Assembly (NCBI GenBank): GCA_910575155.1
Contig: CAJTDX010000006.1
Location: 62,001 to 126,000, forward strand
Length of the DNA stretch: 64,000 nt
Reading direction: 5' to 3'
DNA from: Lachnospiraceae bacterium
GTDB taxonomy: Bacteria; Bacillota; Clostridia; Lachnospirales; Lachnospiraceae
Shown here: piece by piece, positions 6,944-15,675 of the stretch
How positions within the stretch are numbered: the first letter of the stretch is position 1
Layout: each line of letters starts with the position of its first letter
Position numbers and translations under genes: made by a program
Notes under the pieces: model-generated
Seen by the model: only the letters and a program-made list of their open reading frames with translations
Told to the model about the DNA's origin: nothing
Databases searched by the model: none

Positions 6944-9900
6944 TTATTTGAAGTAAGCCACTCCGCTCTCAAAAAGCTTCATATCCTGCTCACCGTAAAT
7001 ATTAATAGCCACGCTCTCGCCACGGCGTTCGGAATGCGCCATCTTGCCCAGCACTCTTCCATCCGGGCTGGTGATGCCTTCAATTGCCATATAAGAGCCG
7101 TTAATATTCCATGTCTCATCCATCGTTGGCTGTCCCTGTTCATTGACATATTGAGTTGCCACCTGCCCGTTTGCAAATAATTGATCCAGACATTCTTTCG
7201 GCGCCACAAAACGTCCCTCCCCATGGGAAGCCGGAATGCAGTAAGTCCTGCCGGGTTCCGCCTGTGCAAGCCAGGGCGATTTATTCGTCATCACTTTCGT
7301 ATATACCATTTTGGAAATATGACGCCCGATCGTATTATAGGTCAGCGTCGGAGAATCGGCATTCTGCTGACGCATTTCGCCATAAGGCACCAGCCCCAGT
7401 TTAATCAGAGCCTGGAAGCCGTTACAAATGCCCAGCATCAGACCGTCCCGCTCTTTCAGCAGTTTATTTACCGCTTCCGCCATCTTCTCATTGCGAAAGG
7501 CTGCGGCAAAAAACTTCGCGCTTCCCTCAGGCTCGTCTCCTGCTGAAAAACCGCCTGGGAACATAATCATCTGGCACTGCTCTATGGCTTTTACAAATAC
7601 CTCCACGGAATCGCGGATATCCTCTGCGTTTAAATTCTTAAACACTTTGACAATCGGCTCTGCCCCTGCCCGCGCAAACGCTCTGGCGCTGTCATCCTCG
7701 CAATTCGTTCCGGGAAATACCGGAATAAATACCTTGGGTTTTGCCACCTTGTGCCTGCATACATAAATATCAGAAGTATTGTAAACCTCTGTCTGCACCG
7801 GCTCTTTTCCTTCCACTGCAATGGTGGGGAACACTTTTTCCAGCGTCTGCGTCCATGCAGCTATGGCTTCCTCCATCTCAATTTCCATGTCTTTGTAGAT
7901 AAATTTCTGCTGGTCGTTGACCGTTCCAAATACTCTGCAATATTTCTCATTGCCGCATCCTTTGCTCTCTTTTTCTGCATCAGCGGCATATTCTGCCATA
8001 GCCTGCGCAATGGTTTCCTCCACCACAGAACTCATGTCTGCCGGAACCTCCGCGATCAATTTGCCAAAATGAGCTGCAAACAGACAATCCTGGCACACAT
8101 CATCTTCAATGGTAACGCCCAGTTTATTTCCAAACGCCATTTTGCTTACGGCTGCCGCGATGCCTTTGCCATCCAGAGCATATGCGGACACAATCGCCTT
8201 CTTTTGAATCAATGTATGGACGGCGTCATACAATTTCATTACCTGCCCGTAAACAGGAAGGTCATACTGGTCTCTGGCAATCTTGAAAATCATCAGCTTA
8301 TTGCCGGCTTTTTTCAATTCCGGCGTGATGATATCCTGTTCCTTCGCAAGATCTACCGCGAAAGATACCAGCGTCGGCGGAACGTCAATCTCATTAAAAG
8401 TACCGGACATAGAATCTTTGCCGCCAATAGAAGGCAGTCCAAATCCAATCTGCGCGCTGTAAGCGCCCAAAAGAGCTGCAAACGGCTGGCTCCAGCGGCT
8501 GGGATCTTCGCTCATCCTGCGGAAATATTCCTGGAAGGTAAAACGAATTTTCTTATAATCTCCGCCTGCCGCCACAATCCTTGCCACCGATTCCAGCACA
8601 GCGTAAACCGCTCCATGGTAGGGACTCCAGGAGGACAGATAGGGATCAAATCCGTAAGCCATCATGGTGACGGTATCGCATCTTCCGTTCGTTACCGGAA
8701 GCTTGGCCACCATACTCTGTGTCTCCGTAAGCTGGTATTTTCCGCCGTAAGGCATAAATACGCTGCCTGCGCCGATGGAACTGTCAAACATCTCCACCAG
8801 TCCCTTCTGAGAGCATACGTTCAGGTCAGACAACACGGACAGCCAGGCTTTTCTGACATCTCCCTGCTTTAAAGCCGTTTCCGCTGCCGGAATCTCTGTT
8901 TTCTCAAAGAAATTCTCTTCTCTTTCAGGCAGTTCCACAGCCACGGCGGTCTCCTGATGCGCGCCATTGGTATCTAAAAAGGCCCTGGAGATATTTACCA
9001 CTTCTTTTCCTCTCCACTCCAGAACCAGCCTTGGTTCTTTTGTGACCACTGCAACCTCGACAGCTTCCAGATTCTCTTCCTTCGCCAGATTCAGGAATTT
9101 CTCCACATCCCCGGGAGCAACTACCACCGCCATGCGCTCCTGGGATTCGGAAATTGCAATCTCCGTGCCGTCTAATCCGGCATATTTCCTGGGAACCTTG
9201 TCAAGCTGCACTTTAAGCCCCGGCGCCAGCTCCCCGATTGCCACGGATACGCCGCCCGCGCCGAAATCATTACACTTCTTAATAATATACGCTGCCTCTT
9301 CACGGCGGAACAGTCGTTGAATCTTGCGTTCTGTGGGCGGATTTCCTTTCTGCACCTCTGCGCCGCATACGGCTGTTGACTCCGTATTGTGCGCCTTGGA
9401 GCTGCCGGTCGCCCCGCCGATTCCGTCGCGTCCGGTACGCCCGCCCAAAAGAATAATAATATCTCCCGGATCTGAAGTAAGCCTTTGTACCGCCCGTCTG
9501 GGAGCCGCTCCCATAACTGCGCCGATTTCCATGCGTTTCGCCACATAATCCGGATGATAAATTTCTTTCACGTATCCTGTGGCAAGTCCAATCTGATTGC
9601 CGTAAGAACTATAGCCATGCGCCGCGCCCCGCACCAGTTTCTTCTGGGGAAGCTTCCCCTGCATCGTCTCTTTCACAGATACGGTCGGATCTGCAGCTCC
9701 GGTCACGCGCATCGCCTGATAAACATAAGTCCGCCCTGACAGAGGGTCGCGGATTGCGCCGCCCAGACAGGTTGCCGCGCCTCCAAACGGTTCAATCTCC
9801 GTGGGATGGTTATGCGTCTCATTTTTGAAGTTCACCAGCCACTCTTCCGTCTGTCCGTCCACTTCTACCGGAACCACAATGGAACAGGCATTAATCTCGT

Positions 9901-10792
9901 CCGATTCCTCCTGATCATCCAGTTTTCCTTCCTTTTTCAGGCGCTTCATCGCCATCAGGGCAAGATCCATAAGGCAGACAAATTTATCCTCCCGCCCCTG
10001 GTAAAGCTCCTGATACGTATTCAGATAATCCTGATACGTATCCTCCAGAGGCTTACGGTAATAACCGTCCGCAAAGGTAACGTCTTTTAATTCGGTAGAA
10101 AAAGTGGTATGGCGGCAGTGATCAGACCAGTAAGTGTCCAGCACCCTTATTTCCGTCATGGAAGGATCGCGCTGTTCCTCTCCCTTAAAATAATTCTGGA
10201 TATGCACAAAATCTTTGAAGGTCATGGCAAGTCCCAGCGAATCATAAAGGATTTTTAATTCATCCTCCGGCATATGCTGAAAATTTTCAAAAATCTTCAC
10301 ATCTTCCGGTTCCCCGAATTCATCAATCAAAGTCTGAGGTTTCTCCAGTCCGGTCTCTCTGGAATCCACCGGGTTGATACAGTGATTCTTGATAGCTGCA
10401 AGCTGCGCCTCGTCCACCTCGCCCAAAATCACATAAGTAGTGGCTGTACGAATCACAGGTTCTTCATTCTCATTCAATAACTTTACACATTGTTCCGCTG
10501 AGTCCGCCCGCTGGTCGTACTGTCCCGGCAGATATTCAACACTGAACACCTGTCCGCCCGCCGCGTCAAAACATTCCTCATATACCTCATCCACAGGAGG
10601 CTCCGAAAATACAGTCATCAATGCCTTCTGATAAGTCTCCTCTGAAATATGCTCTATATCGTAACGAATCAGCACCCGCACACCGGAAACCGTTTTGATT
10701 CCCAGATAACTTCTGATTTCCGACTGCAGTTCCTTTGCCTGAATGGCAAAGGCAGGTTTCTTTTCCACAAAAATACGTTTTACGCTGCTCAT
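6944..10792 (-). CDS. purL: Phosphoribosylformylglycinamidine synthase, single-chain
   Basis: 1282 residues; fourth step of de novo purine synthesis (FGAR + Gln + ATP to FGAM). Long single-chain form with PurS-like N-terminal part (about 1-150), the two AIR-synthase-like ATP-binding halves (NETHNHPTEIEPFGGAATC near 340; GGRTGRDGIGGAT; GGKDSMSG) and a C-terminal class I glutamine amidotransferase from about 1019. The latter holds the nucleophile Cys1123 in GICNGFQ and the His1190/Glu1192 pair in SHGEGRF. Start at 10792 is supported by CAGGAGG. The AGRDGIGG-type loop and triad are intact, so the enzyme should be active. It stands alone, away from other pur genes; no purine riboswitch or clear PurR box was recognised upstream. 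Confidence 0.96.
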   Translation of the reverse strand: MSSVKRIFVEKKPAFAIQAKELQSEIRSYLGIKTVSGVRVLIRYDIEHISEETYQKALMTVFSEPPVDEVYEECFDAAGGQVFSVEYLPGQYDQRADSAEQCVKLLNENEEPVIRTATTYVILGEVDEAQLAAIKNHCINPVDSRETGLEKPQTLIDEFGEPEDVKIFENFQHMPEDELKILYDSLGLAMTFKDFVHIQNYFKGEEQRDPSMTEIRVLDTYWSDHCRHTTFSTELKDVTFADGYYRKPLEDTYQDYLNTYQELYQGREDKFVCLMDLALMAMKRLKKEGKLDDQEESDEINACSIVVPVEVDGQTEEWLVNFKNETHNHPTEIEPFGGAATCLGGAIRDPLSGRTYVYQAMRVTGAADPTVSVKETMQGKLPQKKLVRGAAHGYSSYGNQIGLATGYVKEIYHPDYVAKRMEIGAVMGAAPRRAVQRLTSDPGDIIILLGGRTGRDGIGGATGSSKAHNTESTAVCGAEVQKGNPPTERKIQRLFRREEAAYIIKKCNDFGAGGVSVAIGELAPGLKVQLDKVPRKYAGLDGTEIAISESQERMAVVVAPGDVEKFLNLAKEENLEAVEVAVVTKEPRLVLEWRGKEVVNISRAFLDTNGAHQETAVAVELPEREENFFEKTEIPAAETALKQGDVRKAWLSVLSDLNVCSQKGLVEMFDSSIGAGSVFMPYGGKYQLTETQSMVAKLPVTNGRCDTVTMMAYGFDPYLSSWSPYHGAVYAVLESVARIVAAGGDYKKIRFTFQEYFRRMSEDPSRWSQPFAALLGAYSAQIGFGLPSIGGKDSMSGTFNEIDVPPTLVSFAVDLAKEQDIITPELKKAGNKLMIFKIARDQYDLPVYGQVMKLYDAVHTLIQKKAIVSAYALDGKGIAAAVSKMAFGNKLGVTIEDDVCQDCLFAAHFGKLIAEVPADMSSVVEETIAQAMAEYAADAEKESKGCGNEKYCRVFGTVNDQQKFIYKDMEIEMEEAIAAWTQTLEKVFPTIAVEGKEPVQTEVYNTSDIYVCRHKVAKPKVFIPVFPGTNCEDDSARAFARAGAEPIVKVFKNLNAEDIRDSVEVFVKAIEQCQMIMFPGGFSAGDEPEGSAKFFAAAFRNEKMAEAVNKLLKERDGLMLGICNGFQALIKLGLVPYGEMRQQNADSPTLTYNTIGRHISKMVYTKVMTNKSPWLAQAEPGRTYCIPASHGEGRFVAPKECLDQLFANGQVATQYVNEQGQPTMDETWNINGSYMAIEGITSPDGRVLGKMAHSERRGESVAINIYGEQDMKLFESGVAYFK

Positions 10793-11091
10793 AGCTGCCT
10801 CCTGTCATAAAATTTATCTTTTGCTTCCATATAATAATATACCGCAAAATCATATACTGCAAATATAACGCCCGCCCGCCTCTCCCAATGTACCATACTT
10901 TTCGAAATAGTTCACAAAAATAGCTCTTTCTGACTATCTTTCGCTTTCTAACTCTGCAAGTATTCTTCCGGCTTCATTGTAACACTATTAGAAATTTCGC
11001 GCAATATCATCACTCTTTTTTCCTGTCCCATCGTTAAATTTAAATAAGATTCGCTTCCGGAAAATATAAAAACAAAGAATCCGTTTCCCTA
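10793..11091. other. Intergenic region between divergent purL and LysR gene
   Basis: About 300 bases of AT-rich sequence before the LysR promoter. A GC-rich patch (GGGAGAGGCGGGCGGGCG on the minus strand) lies about 70 bases upstream of purL. A weak purL -10 candidate (TATATT or TATTAT near 10835-10845) is visible. No RNA gene, riboswitch fold or coding frame was recognised. Confidence 0.4.
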
Positions 11092-11120
11092 TTGACAGAT
11101 TTATAATCCCCACTTATAAT
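11092..11120 (+). promoter_or_regulatory. Promoter of the LysR/HPr-like operon
   Basis: Consensus TTGACA (11092-11097), 17-base spacer, TATAAT (11115-11120); predicted start near 11127, 55 bases before the ATG. Confidence 0.85.
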
Positions 11121-11181
11121 CGGAACTAATCTACATGATAAATCTGTTGTTGCAAAAGCGTAAACTCATAAGGAGGCGTAT

Positions 11182-12072
11182 ATGGACATTAATTTTGAGC
11201 TTTATAAAGTTTTTTATAATGTAGCCGCTTCCTTAAGTTTTTCAGAAGCATCAAAAAAACTGTTTATCTCCCAGTCTGCGGTAAGCCAGTCCATCAAGAC
11301 GCTGGAACGGAAGCTGAATCAGCCCCTGTTTATCCGCAGTACCAAAAAAGTGCAGCTCACCCCGGCAGGAACACTGCTGTTAAAACATATTGAGCCGGCC
11401 GTGAATCTTATTCAAAGAGGAGAAAATCAGCTTCTGGATACCAATACGCTTGGATTCGGGCAGCTTCACATTGGAGCCAGCGACACAATCTGCCGCTACT
11501 TCCTGGTGCCCTATCTGAAACAGTTTCACACGCTGTTTCCCAACGTCCCTATTAAGGTGACAAACGCAACCTCTTTAAACTGTGTAGATTTGCTGTCTCA
11601 GGGTAAAGTTGATTTAATTGTAACCAATTATCCAAATTCCCGGATGAACAGCGCTTTCATCCAGAAGAAAATTGCCGCTTTCCACGATGTATTTATTGCA
11701 AATCCAGCATATTTTGACTTGAAAACGCAAGAGATTTCCTTTGCGGAATTAACCCAGTATCCCATTCTAATGCTGGACAAAAAAAGCACTACCAGCGAGT
11801 TTCTGCACTATTTATTTTTGCAGCAGCATCTCGAACTGGTACCTCAGGTGGAACTAAGCAGCAATGACCTTCTTATTGATCTTGCCAGAATCGGGCTTGG
11901 GATAGCTTTTATCCCGGACTATTGTCTGACAGGAACATCCAGCAGCTTGTATATTCTTAAGACAACGGAGCAGATGCCGGAGCGGCAGATTATTGCCACG
12001 ATCAATCCTAATCTCCCGGTATCTCCTTCCACCAGTGAATTTTTGAAACTGCTTCCAGAAATAGAAGCATAA
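11182..12072 (+). CDS. LysR-family transcriptional regulator
   Basis: 296 residues. The N-terminal winged helix-turn-helix (ELYKVFYNVAASLSFSEASK, then LFISQSAVSQSIKTLERKL) is typical LysR. The rest is a two-lobe periplasmic-binding-like effector domain starting GQLHIGASDTICRYFLVPYL and ending with a GLGIAFIPDYC segment. AAGGAGGCG precedes the ATG. The next gene follows after 21 bases in the same transcript. LysR proteins usually control a divergent or adjacent target; purL is divergent but 390 bases away, so the target is open. Confidence 0.92.
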   Translation: MDINFELYKVFYNVAASLSFSEASKKLFISQSAVSQSIKTLERKLNQPLFIRSTKKVQLTPAGTLLLKHIEPAVNLIQRGENQLLDTNTLGFGQLHIGASDTICRYFLVPYLKQFHTLFPNVPIKVTNATSLNCVDLLSQGKVDLIVTNYPNSRMNSAFIQKKIAAFHDVFIANPAYFDLKTQEISFAELTQYPILMLDKKSTTSEFLHYLFLQQHLELVPQVELSSNDLLIDLARIGLGIAFIPDYCLTGTSSSLYILKTTEQMPERQIIATINPNLPVSPSTSEFLKLLPEIEA

Positions 12073-12093
12073 TAAGAAAGGAGTCTGAAATTT

Positions 12094-12357
12094 ATGAAAC
12101 TTTATAACATCAATAGCCCAGAAGAATTTTTTAAAGTAGTTGACCAGTGCAAAGGTACTGTAGAACTGGTTTCCACACAGGGAGACCGCTTAAACCTCAA
12201 GTCCCAGCTTACCAAATACATCACCATCACCAGTCTTTTCAGCGATGAATCTATCATCAGTGAACTGGAGCTGGTAGCTTACGATCCGGAAGACGCAACG
12301 CTTCTCATGGAGTACATGTTCAGCAAAGACAAACATCCGGAATCAGATACGCAGTAA
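12094..12357 (+). CDS. Small HPr-like protein, degenerate
   Basis: 87 residues, cytoplasmic, no membrane segment. The pattern F..V...CKG.VELVSTQGDRLNLKS....Y resembles the HPr fold of PTS phosphocarriers, with the NLKS segment in the place of the usual conserved NA(K/R)S, and a final helix DPEDATLLMEYMF. The active-site His of true HPr is not present at the expected N-terminal loop, so phosphotransfer is unlikely and a binding or regulatory role is inferred. It is cotranscribed with the LysR gene and has its own AAGGAG site. The family assignment rests on pattern only. Confidence 0.6.
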   Translation: MKLYNINSPEEFFKVVDQCKGTVELVSTQGDRLNLKSQLTKYITITSLFSDESIISELELVAYDPEDATLLMEYMFSKDKHPESDTQ

Positions 12358-12381
12358 ATTTATGCAGGAACATATTAATTT

Positions 12382-12453
12382 GGCGGTTAAATATCACAGC
12401 AGGCTGCACAGACGGAGATTTGGGCAGGTAAAATGTTGCGATATTTAATCGCC
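12382..12453. repeat. 14-bp inverted repeat downstream of the LysR operon
   Basis: GGCGGTTAAATATC (12382-12395) and GATATTTAATCGCC (12440-12453) are inverted repeats with one mismatch, 44 bases apart, immediately before a strong terminator. This could be a large RNA stem-loop at the 3' end of the operon or a small mobile remnant. Confidence 0.45.
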
Positions 12454-12465
12454 ATCGTAATACAT

Positions 12466-12518
12466 AAGGCCGCAGTAGCAGAGACCAGCAGGCTCTGACG
12501 CTGCGGTCTTATTTTATT
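12466..12518 (+). terminator. Terminator of the LysR/HPr-like operon
   Basis: 10-bp stem AAGGCCGCAG/CTGCGGTCTT (12466-12475 with 12501-12510), containing an inner CAGAG/CTCTG pair and followed by ATTTTATT. Confidence 0.8.
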
Positions 12519-12659
12519 AATAGATTCGCCTGTTAATAACCGAAGCGTACACTCAGCGGCCCGCTTCAACTCCGCTCCCCCCTTCAATGCTTAAAGGAAG
12601 GACGCGCTTTCATACTTCAGAGCGGCAAGGTCTTTCCTATCATCAAAAAATGTTTCTCA

Positions 12660-12690
12660 GCAGGCAACTTTTTTAATTATAGTTGCCTGC
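12660..12690. promoter_or_regulatory. Perfect 10-bp inverted repeat before the HTH-TPR promoter
   Basis: GCAGGCAACT (12660-12669) and AGTTGCCTGC (12681-12690) flank 11 AT-rich bases. The right arm ends 7 bases upstream of the -35 box of the next operon, a good position for an operator of the HTH regulator or of an activator. It could instead be an upstream terminator hairpin, as the loop is T-rich. Confidence 0.5.
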
Positions 12691-12697
12691 CGCTCCA

Positions 12698-12726
12698 TTG
12701 TAATAAAGAAGGAAACAGCTTATACT
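12698..12726 (+). promoter_or_regulatory. Promoter of the HTH-TPR/ABC operon
   Basis: TTGTAA (12698-12703), 17-base spacer, TATACT (12721-12726). Predicted start is near 12733, leaving a very short leader before the GAGGTGA ribosome-binding site. Confidence 0.7.
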
Positions 12727-12752
12727 ATCCTTAAGAATTGAGGTGATTGACA

Positions 12753-13874
12753 TTGAAAGAATTAAACATCGGGCGGATTCTCACACAGCACCGCCATAAA
12801 CGCAGCATCACGCAGGATGCGCTTGCCGAATACATGGGCGTTTCCAAAGCCTCTGTTTCTAAATGGGAAACCGGCGCCACTTATCCTGACATTACGCTCC
12901 TGCCCCGGCTGGCGTCTTTTTTCAATATCAGTATGGATGAACTGATGGGATACGAACCCCAGATGACAAAAGAAGAAATCCGCAGGCTCTGCAGACAGCT
13001 CGCCTATGACTTTTCCACAAAACCTTTTCACGAAGTCATGGAACGCTGCCGGGAAATCACAAAAAAATATTTTTCCTGCGCCCCGCTCCTGTTTCAAATA
13101 GGCAGTTTATATGTGAACCATTGCGAACTTTCGGAAACGCCCCGGCAAACGCTTGCTGTTTTGGAAGAAGCTCTGAAACTGTTCACCCGTGTCAAAGAAG
13201 AAAGCGACGATGTCTCTCTCAAAGACCAGGCCCTGAACATGGAGTCTTTCTGCCTGTTACGACTGGGCCGCAACCTGGAAGTGATTGATCTGCTGGCCAA
13301 TCGCACCTTTCTGCGAATGGCTCCGGAACCTCTGCTGTCCGAGGCTTTTCAAATGTCCGGAGCGGTCATGGAGGCCAGACAGATTCTGCAGGCGGGAATC
13401 TATCAGATTGTACTGGAACTGTTAAACCTGCTGATTCCTTATATGGCGTTATGTCCAAAGGACGAAGCTTCTTTTGAAGAAACCTGCCGCCGCACCCTGG
13501 CCATTGCAGATACTTTCCACCTGCAGACGCTGCACCCTGGTATTTTACTGAACGTTTATTTGTCCACTGCACAGGAATACCTCAAACGCCAGAACAAAGA
13601 AAAGGCTCTGGATCTGCTTGAATTATATGCAAAACTTGCCGTGTCCGATATTTATCCTTTGCGCCTGAAAGGGGATTCCTATTTCACGCTCCTTGACAGC
13701 TGGCTTGAGGAACATCTTCCTCTGGGGTGCAGTCTGCCCAGAGAAGAATCCATGGTGCGCAAGAGCATGATCGAAGCGCTTACAAAATCCCCCGTCTTTG
13801 CTGAACTTTTCGAAGAAAAACGATTTGTGGAGATTGTCCGTATTTTAAAAGACCACAGGAGGAACAACTTATGA
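12753..13874 (+). CDS. XRE-type regulator with C-terminal TPR-like domain
   Basis: About 373 residues. An N-terminal Cro/CI helix-turn-helix (IGRILTQHRHKRSITQDALA, VSKASVSKWETGATYPDI, then LPRLASFFNISMDELMGYE) is followed by a long all-helical region with TPR-like spacing (for example PLLFQIGSLYVNHC, DQALNMESFCLLRLGRNLEVIDLL). An HTH plus TPR layout is that of RRNPP-type, often peptide-responsive, regulators, but no cognate peptide gene was found. Start: GAGGTGA ends right at the TTG of 12747, whereas the TTG at 12753 has 6-base spacing and gives the common MKELNIGRIL N-terminus. The stop overlaps the ABC gene by 4 bases (ATGA), so regulator and exporter are translationally coupled. Confidence 0.85.
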   Translation: MKELNIGRILTQHRHKRSITQDALAEYMGVSKASVSKWETGATYPDITLLPRLASFFNISMDELMGYEPQMTKEEIRRLCRQLAYDFSTKPFHEVMERCREITKKYFSCAPLLFQIGSLYVNHCELSETPRQTLAVLEEALKLFTRVKEESDDVSLKDQALNMESFCLLRLGRNLEVIDLLANRTFLRMAPEPLLSEAFQMSGAVMEARQILQAGIYQIVLELLNLLIPYMALCPKDEASFEETCRRTLAIADTFHLQTLHPGILLNVYLSTAQEYLKRQNKEKALDLLELYAKLAVSDIYPLRLKGDSYFTLLDSWLEEHLPLGCSLPREESMVRKSMIEALTKSPVFAELFEEKRFVEIVRILKDHRRNNL

Positions 13875-14779
13875 ACGCTGTAACGCTGAACGGTTTATCC
13901 AAAACCTATTCCAACGGCAAAAAAGCCGTAGATTCTGTCAATATCTGTTTGTCTGCCGGTGAAGTTTTCGGCTTTCTCGGTCCCAATGGCGCCGGCAAAA
14001 CCACCACAGTCAAACTGCTGAATGGTATGCTGACGCCCACAGAGGGCAGCTGCACTGTTTTTGATATTAATCCTGCAGCGAATCCTCAAAAAGCCCATGC
14101 ACTTTCCGGCGTCGTCACAGAACACGCACAGATGTACGACGCTATGACCGGAATGGAAAATCTGGTATTCTATGGCTCCCTTTACGGAATCAATCCTTCT
14201 GAGAGCGAAGAACGGGGCAAAGCACTGCTCAGAGAACTGGAATTAACTTATGCAGAAAACCAGAAATTGGCTTCGTATTCCACCGGTATGAGACAGAGGC
14301 TTTCGCTGGCGCGCGCCCTGATTCATCAGCCCAGGATACTGTTTCTGGATGAACCCACCTCCGGTCTTGACCCGGAAAGCGCCCAAAATGTCCACCGCAT
14401 GATACACCGCCTGGCTTCTGAGCATGGCATTACCGTCTTTCTCTGTACGCATCAGCTCCGCTATGCGCAGGAAATCTGTACCCGGTACGGACTTATGGAG
14501 GAGGGACGGCTGCTGGCAGAGGGCACTCTGGATACTCTCCGTTTACAAATATGCTCCGGCATGACTCTGAAGGTAAAAGCCAGCCGCATCCCGGAAACAC
14601 TTTTATGCAAAAACACGGCGCCCGGCGCTTTTGAACTCCAGATACAATCCGAAGAGGAAATTCCGGCAATTGTACGCAAAATTGTAGAACAGGGCGGGGA
14701 TGTTTACCATATTTCCGCTGAACTTCCCTCTTTGGAAGACATATATTTTCATCTTACCGGAAAGGAGCAGACCACATGA
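13871..14779 (+). CDS. ABC transporter ATP-binding protein
   Basis: 302 residues, drug/peptide exporter (ABC-2) type. Walker A GPNGAGKTT (37-45), signature YSTGMRQRLSLARAL (from 136), Walker B ILFLDEP (156-162) with D-loop SGLD, and switch His in FLCTHQ. A C-terminal extension of about 80 residues follows, as in Nod/Bcr-type exporters. It overlaps the regulator gene upstream and the permease downstream by 4 bases each, forming a three-gene operon. The exported compound is unknown; an antimicrobial-resistance or small-peptide role is inference from the layout. Confidence 0.93.
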   Translation: MNAVTLNGLSKTYSNGKKAVDSVNICLSAGEVFGFLGPNGAGKTTTVKLLNGMLTPTEGSCTVFDINPAANPQKAHALSGVVTEHAQMYDAMTGMENLVFYGSLYGINPSESEERGKALLRELELTYAENQKLASYSTGMRQRLSLARALIHQPRILFLDEPTSGLDPESAQNVHRMIHRLASEHGITVFLCTHQLRYAQEICTRYGLMEEGRLLAEGTLDTLRLQICSGMTLKVKASRIPETLLCKNTAPGAFELQIQSEEEIPAIVRKIVEQGGDVYHISAELPSLEDIYFHLTGKEQTT

Positions 14780-15564
14780 ACCATCAAATAACCGCTATTA
14801 TAAAAAAGGACATACGAAGCATTACTTCCAACAAACGGATGTTTATCACGCTGCTTATAGTTCCCCTTGTACTGACCATTTTTGTTCCCTCTGTCTTTAT
14901 TCTGGTATTTCATTTTATGCCGGAAAATAACACGGAACTGCTGGAGCTGCTGGAACTGCTTCCCTTATCCATACAAGACGGCAGCACGCAGCGAAGTATT
15001 ATCAAACTGATTCTCAATTACATTATGCCGATCTTTTTCCTGCTGATCCCTATTATGGCGGCTTCTGTAATGGCTGCGGCATCCTTTGTGGGCGAAAAAG
15101 AAAAACGGACTCTGGAAACGCTTCTGTACTGCCCGTTATCCTTAAAACAGATTTTCCGTTCCAAAGTTATGGCCTCCTTCTTCCTCAGCATGTTTGTCTC
15201 CGCTGTCTCTTTTGCCGCAATGCTTGTGGTGACAGAGGCGGAAGCTTACATGACCACCAACAGTTTTGTGCTTCCGGATCTGAAATGGCTTCTGATTATG
15301 CTGTTGGTGTCGCCTGCCATTTCACTGATTGCTATTACACTGATCGTCCGTGTATCCGCCAGGGCGCAAAGCGTGGAAGATGCGGAACAAAGCGCTGTTT
15401 TTCTGATTCTTCCTATACTCCTTCTGATTGTGGGGCAGTTTACGGGCGTTTTTCTCATCAGTTCCTGGATTCTTCTGGCAATCGGCGTCCTCTGCGGACT
15501 GCTTGCGGCGCTGCTTCTGAAAAAATGTATGGACAATTTCAAATATGAAACGCTGCTGAAATAG
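14776..15564 (+). CDS. ABC-2 type permease
   Basis: 262 residues with about six hydrophobic segments (FITLLIVPLVLTIFVPSVFILV near the N-terminus; MPIFFLLIPIMAASVMAAASF; FFLSMFVSAVSFAAMLVV; WLLIMLLVSPAISLIAITLIV; two at the C-terminus). The GEKEKRTLETLLYCPLS segment after the third helix is the conserved ABC-2 coupling motif. It pairs with the ATPase whose stop it overlaps. Confidence 0.9.
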   Translation: MNHQITAIIKKDIRSITSNKRMFITLLIVPLVLTIFVPSVFILVFHFMPENNTELLELLELLPLSIQDGSTQRSIIKLILNYIMPIFFLLIPIMAASVMAAASFVGEKEKRTLETLLYCPLSLKQIFRSKVMASFFLSMFVSAVSFAAMLVVTEAEAYMTTNSFVLPDLKWLLIMLLVSPAISLIAITLIVRVSARAQSVEDAEQSAVFLILPILLLIVGQFTGVFLISSWILLAIGVLCGLLAALLLKKCMDNFKYETLLK

Positions 15565-15568
15565 TTTT

Positions 15569-15597
15569 ATTACTCCGGCTCTCACCGCCGGAGTAAT
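15569..15597 (+). terminator. Hairpin after the ABC operon
   Basis: Perfect 11-bp stem ATTACTCCGGC/GCCGGAGTAAT with a 7-base loop, 5 bases past the permease stop. There is no T-tract behind it, so it may act as a weak terminator or mRNA end stabiliser. Confidence 0.55.
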
Positions 15598-15602
15598 AGA
15601 TA

Positions 15603-15631
15603 TTGACATATTTTTATCAAAGTTATATATT
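15603..15631 (+). promoter_or_regulatory. Promoter of the crotonase gene
   Basis: TTGACA (15603-15608), 17-base spacer, TATATT (15626-15631); about 45 bases before the ATG, which has AGGAGG. Confidence 0.8.
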
Positions 15632-15675
15632 ATAAGTAGCAGTAAAATACATAGTTTTATAGGAGGTTTCTACAC

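Noticed and set aside
7751-8872. 373-codon open frame on the plus strand
   Set aside because: It is wholly antisense to purL, has no ribosome-binding site or family motif, and its composition mirrors the purL codons.
10793-11091. Possible purine riboswitch upstream of purL
   Set aside because: The conserved loop sequences of the purine aptamer could not be found on the purL strand.
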